A stretch of DNA of 64,000 nucleotides from Achromobacter sp. HZ34. Its GTDB lineage: Bacteria > Pseudomonadota > Gammaproteobacteria > Burkholderiales > Burkholderiaceae_B. This document shows, one piece after another, positions 34,162 through 42,312 of the stretch. Every line of letters begins with the position of its first letter. Within the stretch, counting starts at the first letter, position 1. The DNA lies in the NCBI RefSeq assembly GCF_002209485.1, contig NZ_NJIX01000001.1, positions 434,001-498,000 on the forward strand. The letters are read 5' to 3'. The notes under the pieces were generated by a model, which saw nothing but the letters and a program-made list of their open reading frames with translations, was not told where the DNA came from and made no database searches. Position numbers and translations under genes: made by a program.

Positions 34162-35670
34162 TCACTCGAAGTGGGCGGAGCGCAAATCCATCCAGGAGTA
34201 GGGATGGGTATGGTAGCCCTTCAAGGAAGACGGATAGGCCGTGACGAAGTTGATCGTGTACATCACCACGCCCGGCACGTCCTCGACGGCATACTGCTGG
34301 AAGGTCTTGTACAGCGCGTCCTGCTTCCCGGGGTCGGTTTCCATGCGCGCCTTGTCCAGCACATCATCGATGCGCTGGCTCTTGAAGTGCCACATCTGCC
34401 GGTTCCACGAACCCGAGCTGTGATACCAGGGATAGGTTGCGGTATCCAGAGTGGGGCGGGCCAGGTAGCCATCCATGTAGAACGGCGACTTGCCGGCGAT
34501 GGTGGCGCCCCAGCGGCTGTAGGGCACCCGTTCCAGCTTCACGTTGACGCCAATTTCCTTCAGCATCTGCTGCAGCGCCACCGCGGCGCGTTCGCGCGTG
34601 GGCCGGCCGACGGGCACGTTGAGGGTGATGGAGAAGCCCTTGGGATAGCCGGCTTCGGCCAGCAGCTTGCGGGCGCCATCGAGGTCGGGCTTGAAGGAAA
34701 TGTCCTTGTTGAAGGCGGCGCTGTTGGGCGGCACGGGCGTATGGGTGGGCGCCCCCGAGCCGAACAGGGCGAACTGCACCAGCTGCGGCTTGTCGACGGC
34801 CAGTTCGAAAGCGCGCCGTACCCGCACGTCGCTGAAGGGCTTGACCTCATTGTTCAAGACGAAGCCATCCCAAGTGGAGGTCGCGGCCTCGTCCACCACG
34901 ATATTGGACAGGCCCTTCAATTCCTTGATGGACTCCAGCGGCACGTTCCACAGGATATCGACATCGCCCGCGGACAAGGCAGCCACCTTGGCGGCGTCCT
35001 CGGGAATGATGCGCAAGGTGACCTTGTCGAGCTTCGGCAGCCCCGGTTCCCAATAGTTCGGGTTCTTCTTCACCACCAGGCGGTCGCCCGGCGTGTAGCT
35101 ATCCAGCATGAAGGGGCCCGTGCCCACCGGCTTTTTCATCAGGTCCTCGGCGCTATGGCCGTCGGGCACGATTTTCAGCTGCCGTTCGATCAGCATATTG
35201 GGCCAGGCCCCGTAGGGTTCCTTCAGCACGAACTTGACCGTATGGTCGTCGGGCGTCTCGATGTGGTCCACCATCTCCGCGGTGGAGCGGGCGCGCGATG
35301 CCAGCGCCGGGTCGGCCAGCAGGGCGAAGGTGTGGGTGACATCGGCGGCGACGAAAGGCTTGCCGTCGGAGAACTTCACGCCGGGGCGCAGCTTGAAGGT
35401 CCATTGCTTCGCGCTGGCGTCCGAACTCCAGCTTTCCGCCAGTTCGGGCACCAGCTGCAGCTTCTCGTCGATGCCGACCAGGCCGTTGTAGACCAGCATC
35501 CCGAAGTTGTAGTCCTCCGCCGCGACGCCGCGGCCGGGATAGAGGAAGTTGACGTTCGAATTGATCGTGGCGACCAGTTCGGTCTTGGGCGCGGCATGCG
35601 CCGTCAGTGCAACGGCGAAGGGCAGGCACACGGCCGCGCACACGCTCGCGATACGAAGAACGACTTTCAT
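34162..35670 (-). CDS. Family 5 periplasmic peptide-type substrate-binding protein
   Basis: A 502-residue extracellular solute-binding protein (DppA/OppA family). A Sec signal peptide covers about residues 1-26, with cleavage after LTAHA; no lipobox. Family marks include PVGTGPFMLDSYTPGDRLVVKKNPNYW and DVRVRRAFELAVDK. AGAGGAA precedes ATG 35670. Delivers the substrate to the two permeases downstream. The operon also encodes an N-formylglutamate-amidohydrolase-like enzyme and a gamma-glutamyltransferase, so a glutamyl-containing ligand is more likely than a generic dipeptide. Confidence 0.9.
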   Translation of the reverse strand: MKVVLRIASVCAAVCLPFAVALTAHAAPKTELVATINSNVNFLYPGRGVAAEDYNFGMLVYNGLVGIDEKLQLVPELAESWSSDASAKQWTFKLRPGVKFSDGKPFVAADVTHTFALLADPALASRARSTAEMVDHIETPDDHTVKFVLKEPYGAWPNMLIERQLKIVPDGHSAEDLMKKPVGTGPFMLDSYTPGDRLVVKKNPNYWEPGLPKLDKVTLRIIPEDAAKVAALSAGDVDILWNVPLESIKELKGLSNIVVDEAATSTWDGFVLNNEVKPFSDVRVRRAFELAVDKPQLVQFALFGSGAPTHTPVPPNSAAFNKDISFKPDLDGARKLLAEAGYPKGFSITLNVPVGRPTRERAAVALQQMLKEIGVNVKLERVPYSRWGATIAGKSPFYMDGYLARPTLDTATYPWYHSSGSWNRQMWHFKSQRIDDVLDKARMETDPGKQDALYKTFQQYAVEDVPGVVMYTINFVTAYPSSLKGYHTHPYSWMDLRSAHFE

Positions 35671-35692
35671 GGTGGCGGTTCCTCTTATCCCT

Positions 35693-36556
35693 TTATTGAG
35701 CCTTGGTTCGTTCCGTGGCGAAGCGCGCGATGACCTTGGCCAGCTCGCCCAGGTGCTGCCTGACCGTGCCGAAGTCCTTGCTGCGCTCGAAGGTGTCTTC
35801 GTTCATGTACAGCCCGCGCTTGATTTCGATCTGCACGCTGTGGATGCCGGCCGCGGGCTGGGCATGCTTGCGCACGGACTCGGCGCCGGCATAGTGGAAG
35901 TTCTTGGTGACCCGGTAGCCGAAGCCGCCCAGCGTGGCCACGATCAGTTCGCTCAGGGCCGGGTCGCAGGTGCTGCCGTTGCGATCGCCGATATCGAAAT
36001 CGGAACGGGGCTTGCCGCGGTCCAGCGTGGACGGGCCGCCGACGGAGGCCATGCTGTGGCAGCTGATGTGGTAAGCACCGCCGAACAGCTTCTTGCGTTC
36101 GGCCAGCATGGCGGCCAGTTCGTTGTGGTACGGCCAGTAGTACTGGTCCAGCCGCCGTTGGACGTCCGCCACGCTAAGGGGTTTGTCGTAGATCGGCACG
36201 CCGCGCTTGCCGCACTTGGAGTGGATCAGGCCGATGCCCAGGCGCGATTTCTCGGTGGTTTCCAGCGTGCCCGGCCAGGGGCCGTCCAGCAGGTCGGGAT
36301 CGATGTCGCCCTCGTGGCGGTTGGCATCGATATACATATTGGGGAAGGTGGCCGCCAGCCAGCCGGCGCCGCTATCCACGACATCCGTGTAGAGATCGGG
36401 CACGTGCATGGACACGGATTGGTGCAGGTCCAGGAAAGGCGCGGCGGGCGCGAATTCGCAGGGGTACCAGGTGCCGCTGCGTGGGATGTCGAAAACCACG
36501 GGGACGCCGGCGCCGTTCGGGTCGCGTCGCAAGAATACGCCAGGGTTGACTTTCAT
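35693..36556 (-). CDS. N-formylglutamate amidohydrolase family protein
   Basis: A 287-residue cytoplasmic protein of the N-formylglutamate amidohydrolase (HutG-type, zinc) family, which releases glutamate from N-formyl-L-glutamate. Family features: VPVVFDIPRSGTWYP at the start, YIDANRHEGDID, GGAYHISCHSMAS (metal-binding His region), DFDIGDRNGSTCDP and the late IEIKRGLYMNE. ATG 36556 is taken as start; an upstream in-frame TTG is less likely. First gene of the long operon, 30 bp from the perfect LacI-type palindrome. No other histidine-utilisation gene is present, so the true substrate may be another N-acyl glutamate. Confidence 0.83.
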   Translation of the reverse strand: MKVNPGVFLRRDPNGAGVPVVFDIPRSGTWYPCEFAPAAPFLDLHQSVSMHVPDLYTDVVDSGAGWLAATFPNMYIDANRHEGDIDPDLLDGPWPGTLETTEKSRLGIGLIHSKCGKRGVPIYDKPLSVADVQRRLDQYYWPYHNELAAMLAERKKLFGGAYHISCHSMASVGGPSTLDRGKPRSDFDIGDRNGSTCDPALSELIVATLGGFGYRVTKNFHYAGAESVRKHAQPAAGIHSVQIEIKRGLYMNEDTFERSKDFGTVRQHLGELAKVIARFATERTKAQ

Positions 36557-36585
36557 GGCTGCTGAAACTCCGTAGGGCAAGTGTC

Positions 36586-36603
36586 CAGGAAAACGTTTTC
36601 CTG
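36586..36603. promoter_or_regulatory. LacI-type operator, perfect 18-bp palindrome
   Basis: CAGGAAAACGTTTTCCTG, fully symmetrical about a central CG, lies 30 bp before the first ATG of the N-formylglutamate-amidohydrolase/ABC/LacI/GGT operon. Its form matches LacI/GalR-family operators. The LacI gene at 29336-30385 is inside the same operon. Confidence 0.8.
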
Positions 36604-36743
36604 CCGCAGATTCTGCGCGCAGTGCCCGCCAGGGTCAATACATTGGCCAGTTCGGATAAACCCTAGTCGCTGCGGCGCTTCAGCGCTGCCGCGCGTCACG
36701 GAAGCCCACTAGAATGGCAGTGGATGTTTGACGAGGATGATCC

Positions 36744-38123
36744 GTGTACGCCACGACGATGGGCAGTGTTCGCCACGTATTCGACGGACTGAAGGAAGTG
36801 ATGGCCAGGGCCACGCCGCTGCGCAGCGGCGACGTCCTGGCGGGGGTTGCGGCCCGTTCCAGCGAGGAACGCGTGGCCGCGCAGTATGTATTGGCGGATC
36901 TGCCGCTGAGCGAGTTCCTGAATGTGGCCCTGGTGCCGTATGAAACGGATGAAGTCACCCGGCTGATCGTCGATACGCACGATGCGCGGGCTTTCGCCCC
37001 CGTGTCGCACATGACGGTCGGTGAGTTTCGCAACTGGCTGCTGGCAGACACCACGGACACCGCGGCGCTGACCCAGGTTGGGCCCGGCCTGACGCCGGAG
37101 ATGGTGGCGGCCGTCAGCAAGCTGATGCGCTTGCAGGACCTGATGCTGGTCACGGCGAAGTGCAGCGTGGTCACCCGCTTTCGTAATACGGTAGGCCTGC
37201 CGGGCCGGCTGTCGGTGCGCCTGCAGCCCAACCATCCCACCGACAGCGCGGCGGGCATCGCGGCGAGCATCCTGGACGGCTTGTTGCTGGGGGCGGGAGA
37301 CGCGGTCATCGGCATCAATCCCGCCACGGACAGTCCGGCCATGGCCAGGGACCTGCTTTGCCGGCTGGACGAGGTGCGCGAACGCCTGGAGATACCCACC
37401 CAGAGTTGCGTGCTGACCCACGTGACGACGGGCATCGCCCTGATCGAACGGGGCACGCCCGTGGACCTGGTGTTCCAGTCTGTCGCCGGCACCGAAGGCG
37501 CCAATCGGGGCTTCGGCATCGACCTGGCGCTGCTGGCCGAAGCCCGCGACGCCGCCTTGTCGCTGGCGCGCGGCACGGTGGGATCCAACGTGATGTATTT
37601 CGAGACGGGGCAGGGCAGCGCGCTGTCGGCCGGCCAGCATCACGGGGTCGACCAGCAGACGCTGGAGGCGCGCGCCTATGCGGTGGCGCGAGCGTATGCG
37701 CCGTTCCTGGTCAATAGCGTGGTGGGCTTCATCGGGCCGGAGTATCTGTACGACGGCAAGCAGATCATGCGGGCCGCGCTGGAAGACCAGTTCTGCGGCA
37801 AGCTGCTGGGCGTGCCCATGGGCTGCGACGTCTGCTATACGAATCACGCGGAAGCGGACCAGGACGATATGGACGCCTTGCTGACGCTGCTGGTGGCGTC
37901 AGGGGTGAACTTCGTCATGGGCGTGCCGGGTGCGGATGACATCATGCTGGGCTACCAGAGCACGTCGTTCCACGACGCCCTGGCCATGCGCGAGCTGTTG
38001 GGCAAGCGGCCCGCGCCGGAGTTCGAGGCGTGGCTGGTCAAGCAGGGCCTGTGCGATGGCAACGGCCGGATAAGGCCGGTGACCTTGCCACCGGCGTTCG
38101 CCACCTTGCTCCCGGCAGCGTGA
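36744..38123 (+). CDS. eutB: Ethanolamine ammonia-lyase large subunit
   Basis: A 459-residue EutB, the barrel subunit of the adenosylcobalamin-dependent enzyme that converts ethanolamine to acetaldehyde and ammonia. Recognised from KLMRLQDLMLVTAKCSVVTRFRNTVGLPGRLSVRLQPNHPTD, the GLLLGAGDAVIGINPATDS segment, MYFETGQGSALSAGQHHGVDQQTLEARAYA and NFVMGVPGADDIMLGYQSTSFHD. Start is GTG 36744, with GAGGA about 8 nt upstream. eutC follows. No EutA reactivase, cobalamin transferase, aldehyde dehydrogenase or shell protein is in the window, so any ethanolamine use here is of the simple, non-compartment type. No cobalamin riboswitch was recognised upstream. Confidence 0.95.
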   Translation: MYATTMGSVRHVFDGLKEVMARATPLRSGDVLAGVAARSSEERVAAQYVLADLPLSEFLNVALVPYETDEVTRLIVDTHDARAFAPVSHMTVGEFRNWLLADTTDTAALTQVGPGLTPEMVAAVSKLMRLQDLMLVTAKCSVVTRFRNTVGLPGRLSVRLQPNHPTDSAAGIAASILDGLLLGAGDAVIGINPATDSPAMARDLLCRLDEVRERLEIPTQSCVLTHVTTGIALIERGTPVDLVFQSVAGTEGANRGFGIDLALLAEARDAALSLARGTVGSNVMYFETGQGSALSAGQHHGVDQQTLEARAYAVARAYAPFLVNSVVGFIGPEYLYDGKQIMRAALEDQFCGKLLGVPMGCDVCYTNHAEADQDDMDALLTLLVASGVNFVMGVPGADDIMLGYQSTSFHDALAMRELLGKRPAPEFEAWLVKQGLCDGNGRIRPVTLPPAFATLLPAA

Positions 38124-38219
38124 AGGGAGGCTTGCGATGAAAACCGAAGACAGGGTTCAGCACCTTGCTCCCGGCAGCATGAAGGGAGACCTGCGATGAA
38201 GATCGAAGATAGGGATGGC
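38102..38219. repeat. 59-bp imperfect tandem duplication across the eutB-eutC junction
   Basis: The stretch beginning CACCTTGCTCCCGGCAGC at 38102 is repeated from 38161, a period of 59 bp. The copies differ at scattered positions over about 52 bp. Each copy carries the end of eutB, a GAAGGGAG Shine-Dalgarno and an ATG followed by a Lys/Thr-or-Ile/Glu-Asp-Arg codon run. Only the second ATG (38196) opens the full eutC frame. Confidence 0.93.
38137..38199 (+). CDS. 20-codon leader ORF overlapping eutC start
   Basis: A short ORF created by the junction duplication: ATG 38137 with GAAGGGAG upstream encodes MKTEDRVQHLAPGSMKGDLR and stops in TGA 38197-38199, which overlaps the eutC ATG at 38196 (ATGA). 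The first six codons mimic the start of EutC (MKIEDR). It is probably a by-product of duplication. If translated, ribosomes finishing it would be delivered straight to eutC. Confidence 0.45.
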   Translation: MKTEDRVQHLAPGSMKGDLR

Positions 38220-38999
38220 GCGGGAGAAGACGGCCAAAAGGGCAATGCCGCCGAGCTGCCCGACACCGCCACCACGGCGCCCTTGTGGCGGCGGCTGCGC
38301 CAATTGACGGCAGCGCGCATCGGCTTGCCGCGTTCTGGCGCGTCCCTGGCTACGGAGTCGCTGCTCGACTTCCGGCTGTCGCATGCGCGGGCGCGCGACG
38401 CCGTGCATGCCGCGCTGGACGTCGATGCCTTGCGCGCCGACCTGCTGCCGCTTGGGCTGCCGGTGCTGCAGTGCCGTAGCGAGGCCGCCGAGCGGCAACG
38501 CTATCTGCTGCGTCCCGACCTGGGCCGGCGGCTGGATGCCGATTCGCGCGAGCGATTGCTGTCTTGCGGACAACGGGGTCTTGATCTTTGCATCACCGTG
38601 GCCGATGGCTTGTCCGCCACGGCGGGACAGCAGCATGCCACGGCCTTGCTGGGCCATCTGGTACCGTTGTTGCGGGAGCAGGGGTGGTTGCTGGCGCCGC
38701 TGGTCCTGCTGGAACAAGGCCGCGTTGCCGCGGGCGACGACATCGGCGAGGCGCTGGACGTGAAGTGCATGGTCATCCTGGTGGGCGAACGCCCAGGGCT
38801 GTCATCGCCCGATTCGCTGGGTGCCTACATGACATGGATGCCCAAGGTGGGCCGCACGGACGCCGAGCGCAATTGCGTTTCCAACATCCGCCCGGAAGGC
38901 TTCCCCTTGGCCGAAGCCGCCCGCAAGATCGCCTGGCTGGCCGACCGCATGCGCACGGAAGGAGCCTCAGGCGTTCGCCTCAAGGACGAAGGCAGCTAA
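38196..38999 (+). CDS. eutC: Ethanolamine ammonia-lyase small subunit
   Basis: A 267-residue EutC, which helps bind adenosylcobalamin at the EutB-EutC interface. Conserved stretches are LRQLTAARIGLPRSGASLATESLLDFRLSHARARDAVH, ITVADGLSATAGQQHA, VLLEQGRVAAGDDIGE and GERPGLSSPDSLGAYMTWMPKVGRTDAERNCVSNIRPEG. The first 25 or so residues are variable. Start ATG 38196 has GAAGGGAG in front and lies in the second copy of the duplicated junction. It works with EutB directly upstream. Confidence 0.95.
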   Translation: MKIEDRDGAGEDGQKGNAAELPDTATTAPLWRRLRQLTAARIGLPRSGASLATESLLDFRLSHARARDAVHAALDVDALRADLLPLGLPVLQCRSEAAERQRYLLRPDLGRRLDADSRERLLSCGQRGLDLCITVADGLSATAGQQHATALLGHLVPLLREQGWLLAPLVLLEQGRVAAGDDIGEALDVKCMVILVGERPGLSSPDSLGAYMTWMPKVGRTDAERNCVSNIRPEGFPLAEAARKIAWLADRMRTEGASGVRLKDEGS

Positions 39000-39007
39000 G
39001 GGGGCCC

Positions 39008-39026
39008 GATGGGGGTTCCCCCCATC
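39008..39026. terminator. Hairpin downstream of eutC
   Basis: GATGGGGG, loop TTC, CCCCCATC: a perfect 8-bp GC-rich stem starting 8 nt after the eutC stop. On the plus strand it is followed by ATCAAAAAAC rather than a T-run, so it is not a canonical intrinsic terminator; it may act as an mRNA 3' end stabiliser or a weak stop. Confidence 0.4.
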
Positions 39027-39071
39027 ATCAAAAAACTCTCTTCACAAGATCGCGATTAGGGTTTCTACGTA

Positions 39072-39087
39072 TTTGCATACGTATGCA
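39072..39087. promoter_or_regulatory. LacI-type operator, perfect 16-bp palindrome
   Basis: TTGCATACGTATGCAA, fully symmetrical with central CG, lies 64 bp before ATG 39152 of the HisD-like gene. The third gene of that operon encodes a LacI-family regulator, the natural candidate to bind it. Confidence 0.78.
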
Positions 39088-39151
39088 AGAATCCAAAACT
39101 GCCTCCCATTGCATGTCCACATAATCACTGTTGCAGGGCAGGAGACCCCCC

Positions 39152-40477
39152 ATGATCCGCTACTTGAAGCGCGGCCGTACCGCCGCCGTGAAAACCGAAG
39201 ACGATGCCAAGGTGCGCGCCACCGTCGAAGGCATCATCCGCGACATCGAAACCCGAGGCGATGACGCCGTCCGCGAATACAGCCGCAAGTTCGACCAGTG
39301 GGATCCCGCCGATTTCCGCCTGTCCCGCGCCGAAATCGAACAAGCCCGCAAGGCATTGTCGGCACGCGAAATCGAGGACATCGCCTTTGCCCAGGCCCAG
39401 ATCCGCAACTTCGCCACCATCCAGCGCGAATCGATGCGCGACGTCGAAGTGGAAACCTACCCCGGCGTCGTTCTGGGCCATAAGCACGTGCCCGTGAACG
39501 CGGTGGGCTGCTATATCCCCGGCGGCAAATATCCCATGATCGCGTCAGCGCACATGAGCGTGCTGACGGCCAAGGTGGCGGGCGTCAACCGCGTCGTGTC
39601 CACGGCCCCGCCTTATCAAGGCAAGCCGCATCCCGCCATCGTCACGGCCATGGACATGGCCGGCGCTGACGAAATCCTGGTCCTGGGCGGCGTGCAGGCC
39701 GTGGTGGCAATGGCCGTGGGCACGCCCAGCGTGGCGCCCGTCGACATGCTGGTGGGGCCCGGCAATATGTTCGTGGCCGAAGCCAAGCGCCAGTTGTACG
39801 GCCGGGTGGGCATAGACCTGTTCGCCGGCCCGACGGAAACGCTGGTCATCGCCGACGACAGCGTGGATGGCGAATTGTGCGCCGTCGATCTGCTCGGGCA
39901 GGCCGAACACGGCCCCACTTCGCCGGCGATACTGCTGACCAATAGCGAAAAGCTGGCCTACGACACCATGGGCCAGATCGACCGCCAACTGGCGAAGTTG
40001 CCCACCGCCGCCATCGCTTCCAAGAGCTGGGCGGACTGTGGCGAAGTCATCGTCTGCGACACGCAGGAAGAAATGCTGAAGGTGGCCGATGAGCTGGCTT
40101 ACGAGCACGTGCAGGTCATGACGCGCGACCCCGATTACTTCCTGAAGAACATGACCAACTACGGCGCGCTGTTCCTGGGCCCGCGCACCAACGTCAGCTT
40201 CGGCGACAAGGTGATCGGCACCAATCACACGCTGCCGACCAATCGCAATGCGCGCTACACGGGCGGGCTGTGGGTGGGCAAGTTCCTCAAGACCTGCACG
40301 TACCAGCGCGTGCTGACCGACAGTGCCAGTGCCGCCATCGGCGAATACTGCTCGCGCCTGTGCCATATGGAAAACTTCGCCGGCCATGGCGAGCAGGCCA
40401 ATATCCGCGTGCGCCGCTATGGCAATCGGCCCGATCTGCCGTGGTACGAGCCGGTGGCCGCGGGAGCCAAGGCATGA
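39152..40477 (+). CDS. HisD/HpsN-like zinc-dependent alcohol dehydrogenase
   Basis: A 441-residue histidinol-dehydrogenase-family protein. Zinc and catalytic positions are kept: Gln250 and His253 in GQAEHGP, Glu318-His319 in [19 protein letters not shown] and the late [12 protein letters not shown] histidine. The histidine-biosynthesis context is missing and the catalytic loops differ from HisD ([19 protein letters not shown]). It therefore fits the catabolic branch that includes sulfopropanediol 3-dehydrogenase HpsN, which oxidises a primary alcohol through the aldehyde to an acid. GGAG precedes ATG 39152. First gene of the LacI-controlled operon; the SDR start overlaps its stop. Confidence 0.85.
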   Translation: MIRYLKRGRTAAVKTEDDAKVRATVEGIIRDIETRGDDAVREYSRKFDQWDPADFRLSRAEIEQARKALSAREIEDIAFAQAQIRNFATIQRESMRDVEVETYPGVVLGHKHVPVNAVGCYIPGGKYPMIASAHMSVLTAKVAGVNRVVSTAPPYQGKPHPAIVTAMDMAGADEILVLGGVQAVVAMAVGTPSVAPVDMLVGPGNMFVAEAKRQLYGRVGIDLFAGPTETLVIADDSVDGELCAVDLLGQAEHGPTSPAILLTNSEKLAYDTMGQIDRQLAKLPTAAIASKSWADCGEVIVCDTQEEMLKVADELAYEHVQVMTRDPDYFLKNMTNYGALFLGPRTNVSFGDKVIGTNHTLPTNRNARYTGGLWVGKFLKTCTYQRVLTDSASAAIGEYCSRLCHMENFAGHGEQANIRVRRYGNRPDLPWYEPVAAGAKA

Positions 40478-41241
40478 TCGCGCTGCCGCAGGGGCCGGAC
40501 TTCGGCCTGCGGGGCCGCCGCGCCTTGGTGACGGGCGGCAGTGGCGGCATCGGCCTGGCCGCGGCTGCCGCGCTGGGCCGCGCGGGCGCGCATGTGACGG
40601 TGGCGGCGCGCCGGGGCGCCGAGCTGGAACAAGTGTGCGCGGCACTGCGGGCGGAGGATATCGCCTGTGCCGCGCAAGTGCTGGACGTCACTGATGCGGC
40701 CGCGGTCGACCGCGTCATCATGCAAGGCGAGGCCTACGACATCCTGGTCAACAATGCCGGCATGAACCGTCCCAAGCCGCTGGTGGAACTGGCCGACGAG
40801 GACATCGACGCGGTGTTCGACCTGAATGTGAAGGCGACGTTCTACACCAGCCGCGCGGTGGCGCGCCGTCTTCTGGCGGACGGGCGCCGCGGCTCCATCA
40901 TCAACGTGTCCTCGCAGATGGGGCATGTGGGCAGTCCGCGCCGCACCGTGTATTGCGCCAGCAAGCATGCCCTGGAAGGCATGACACGGGCGCTGGCCTG
41001 GGAGGTGGGCGCGGCGGGTATCCGCGTCAATACCATTTGCCCCACCTTCATCGAGACCCCGATGACCGAACCCATGCTGGCGCAGCCGGGGTTTCGCGAC
41101 TGGATCTGCGCGCGCAACGCGCTGGGCCGCGTGGGCCGGCTCGACGAGGTCATGGGCGCCATCGTGTTTCTTGCCAGCGACGCGTCCAGCCTGATGACGG
41201 GCAGCGCCTTGATGCTGGACGCGGGGTGGACGGCCGCATGA
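40474..41241 (+). CDS. SDR family oxidoreductase
   Basis: A 255-residue classical SDR with [23 protein letters not shown] and Y-x3-K in YCASK, ending [11 protein letters not shown]. Its ATG overlaps the HisD-like stop and its stop overlaps the LacI ATG (both ATGA), so three genes are translationally chained. It probably oxidises or reduces a secondary alcohol in the same pathway, as SDRs do beside HpsN in sulfopropanediol degradation. The actual substrate is not known. Confidence 0.9.
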   Translation: MIALPQGPDFGLRGRRALVTGGSGGIGLAAAAALGRAGAHVTVAARRGAELEQVCAALRAEDIACAAQVLDVTDAAAVDRVIMQGEAYDILVNNAGMNRPKPLVELADEDIDAVFDLNVKATFYTSRAVARRLLADGRRGSIINVSSQMGHVGSPRRTVYCASKHALEGMTRALAWEVGAAGIRVNTICPTFIETPMTEPMLAQPGFRDWICARNALGRVGRLDEVMGAIVFLASDASSLMTGSALMLDAGWTAA

Positions 41242-42260
41242 GAACCTCCCCGCGCGCCCAGGATGTGGCGGATCTGGCGGAGGTGTCGCAATCCGCCGTC
41301 AGCCGCACCTTCACACCTGGCGCCAGCGTGTCCGAGGAAACGCGGCGCAAGGTGCTGGCCGCCGCGCAGAAGCTGGGCTACCGGCCCAACGCGCTGGCAC
41401 GCAGCCTGATCACGCGCCGCAGCCGCATCGTCGCCCTCGTGATGAGCTATCTGGAAAACCAGTTCTATCCGCTGGTCATCGAGAAGCTGTCGCAGAAGCT
41501 GCAGAAAGAGGGCTACCACGTGCTGATGTTCATCGCCGAGGTGGACGAGGCGGCCGATGGCGTGCTGGCGGAAATCCTGCAATACCAGGTGGACGGCATC
41601 GTCATGGCCTCGGCCATGTTGTCGCCGAACATCGCGCGCAGCTGTGCCGAGGTGGGCGTACCGGTGGTGCAGTTCAACCGGATCTCCATGCTGGGCGGCC
41701 TGGCGCGCCACGCCAGCAGCTCCGTCACGTCGGACAACCATGCCGGCGGGGCGTTGGCGGCGCAACTGCTGGTGCAGCGGGGCTACCGCCGCTTCGGCTT
41801 CCTGGCGGGGCTGCGGGATTCGTCCACCAGTATCGAGCGCGAGCGCGGCTTCCGTGATGCCCTGCGCCAGCTTGGCCACGAGGTACATCGCAGGGAGGCC
41901 GGCGATTACAACTTCGACCAGGCGCAGGCTGCCACCCGGCGCCTGTTCCAGCAGGACGCGGTAGATGCCTTGTTCGTCGCCAACGACCATATGGCCATCG
42001 CCGCGCTGGATGTATTGCGCCTGGAACTGAAGCTGCGCGTGCCGGAGGACGTGGGCGTGGTCGGCTTCGATGACGTACCACAGGCCGCGTGGGGGGCGTA
42101 CCGGTTGACGACGGTGCGGCAGCCCCTCGAACTCATGGTCGATGCCACCGTCGGGCTGCTGCGCGAACAGATGCAGGCCGAGTTGCGGCCGCGTGACATC
42201 GTCGTGCCTTGCGTGATGGTCGAACGCGCCACGGTGAGGCCCGGGCAGGATCTTTCATAA
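41238..42260 (+). CDS. LacI family transcriptional regulator of the HisD-like operon
   Basis: A 340-residue LacI/GalR regulator. HTH near residues 7-28 (AQDVADLAEVSQSAVSRTF), hinge ALARSLITRRSRIVALVM, then the sugar-binding-like domain with QFNRISM and GVVGFDDVPQAAWGAYRLTTVRQP. ATG 41238 overlaps the SDR stop (ATGA). Sits inside the operon headed by the perfect palindrome at 39072-39087, implying autoregulation. This subgroup often sits with Bug receptors and aldolases in Burkholderiales. Confidence 0.93.
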   Translation: MRTSPRAQDVADLAEVSQSAVSRTFTPGASVSEETRRKVLAAAQKLGYRPNALARSLITRRSRIVALVMSYLENQFYPLVIEKLSQKLQKEGYHVLMFIAEVDEAADGVLAEILQYQVDGIVMASAMLSPNIARSCAEVGVPVVQFNRISMLGGLARHASSSVTSDNHAGGALAAQLLVQRGYRRFGFLAGLRDSSTSIERERGFRDALRQLGHEVHRREAGDYNFDQAQAATRRLFQQDAVDALFVANDHMAIAALDVLRLELKLRVPEDVGVVGFDDVPQAAWGAYRLTTVRQPLELMVDATVGLLREQMQAELRPRDIVVPCVMVERATVRPGQDLS

Positions 42261-42312
42261 CCATAGCAGGGCGCCATATCCGCCCGCATTCAATCAAGCA
42301 GGAGACATATCC

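Noticed and set aside
33913-35733. 606-codon plus-strand frame opposite the peptide-binding protein
   Set aside because: Antisense of an unmistakable family 5 binding protein; no recognisable domain or ribosome-binding site.
36604-36743. Cobalamin riboswitch upstream of eutB
   Set aside because: The gap is only 140 nt to the operator of the divergent operon and I recognise no B12-box; only imperfect GC repeats are visible.
39152-40477. Annotation as true HisD of histidine biosynthesis
   Set aside because: No other his gene is nearby, it is chained to an SDR and a LacI gene in a catabolic operon, and its loops differ from HisD; the catabolic branch is the better fit, though only phylogeny would settle it.
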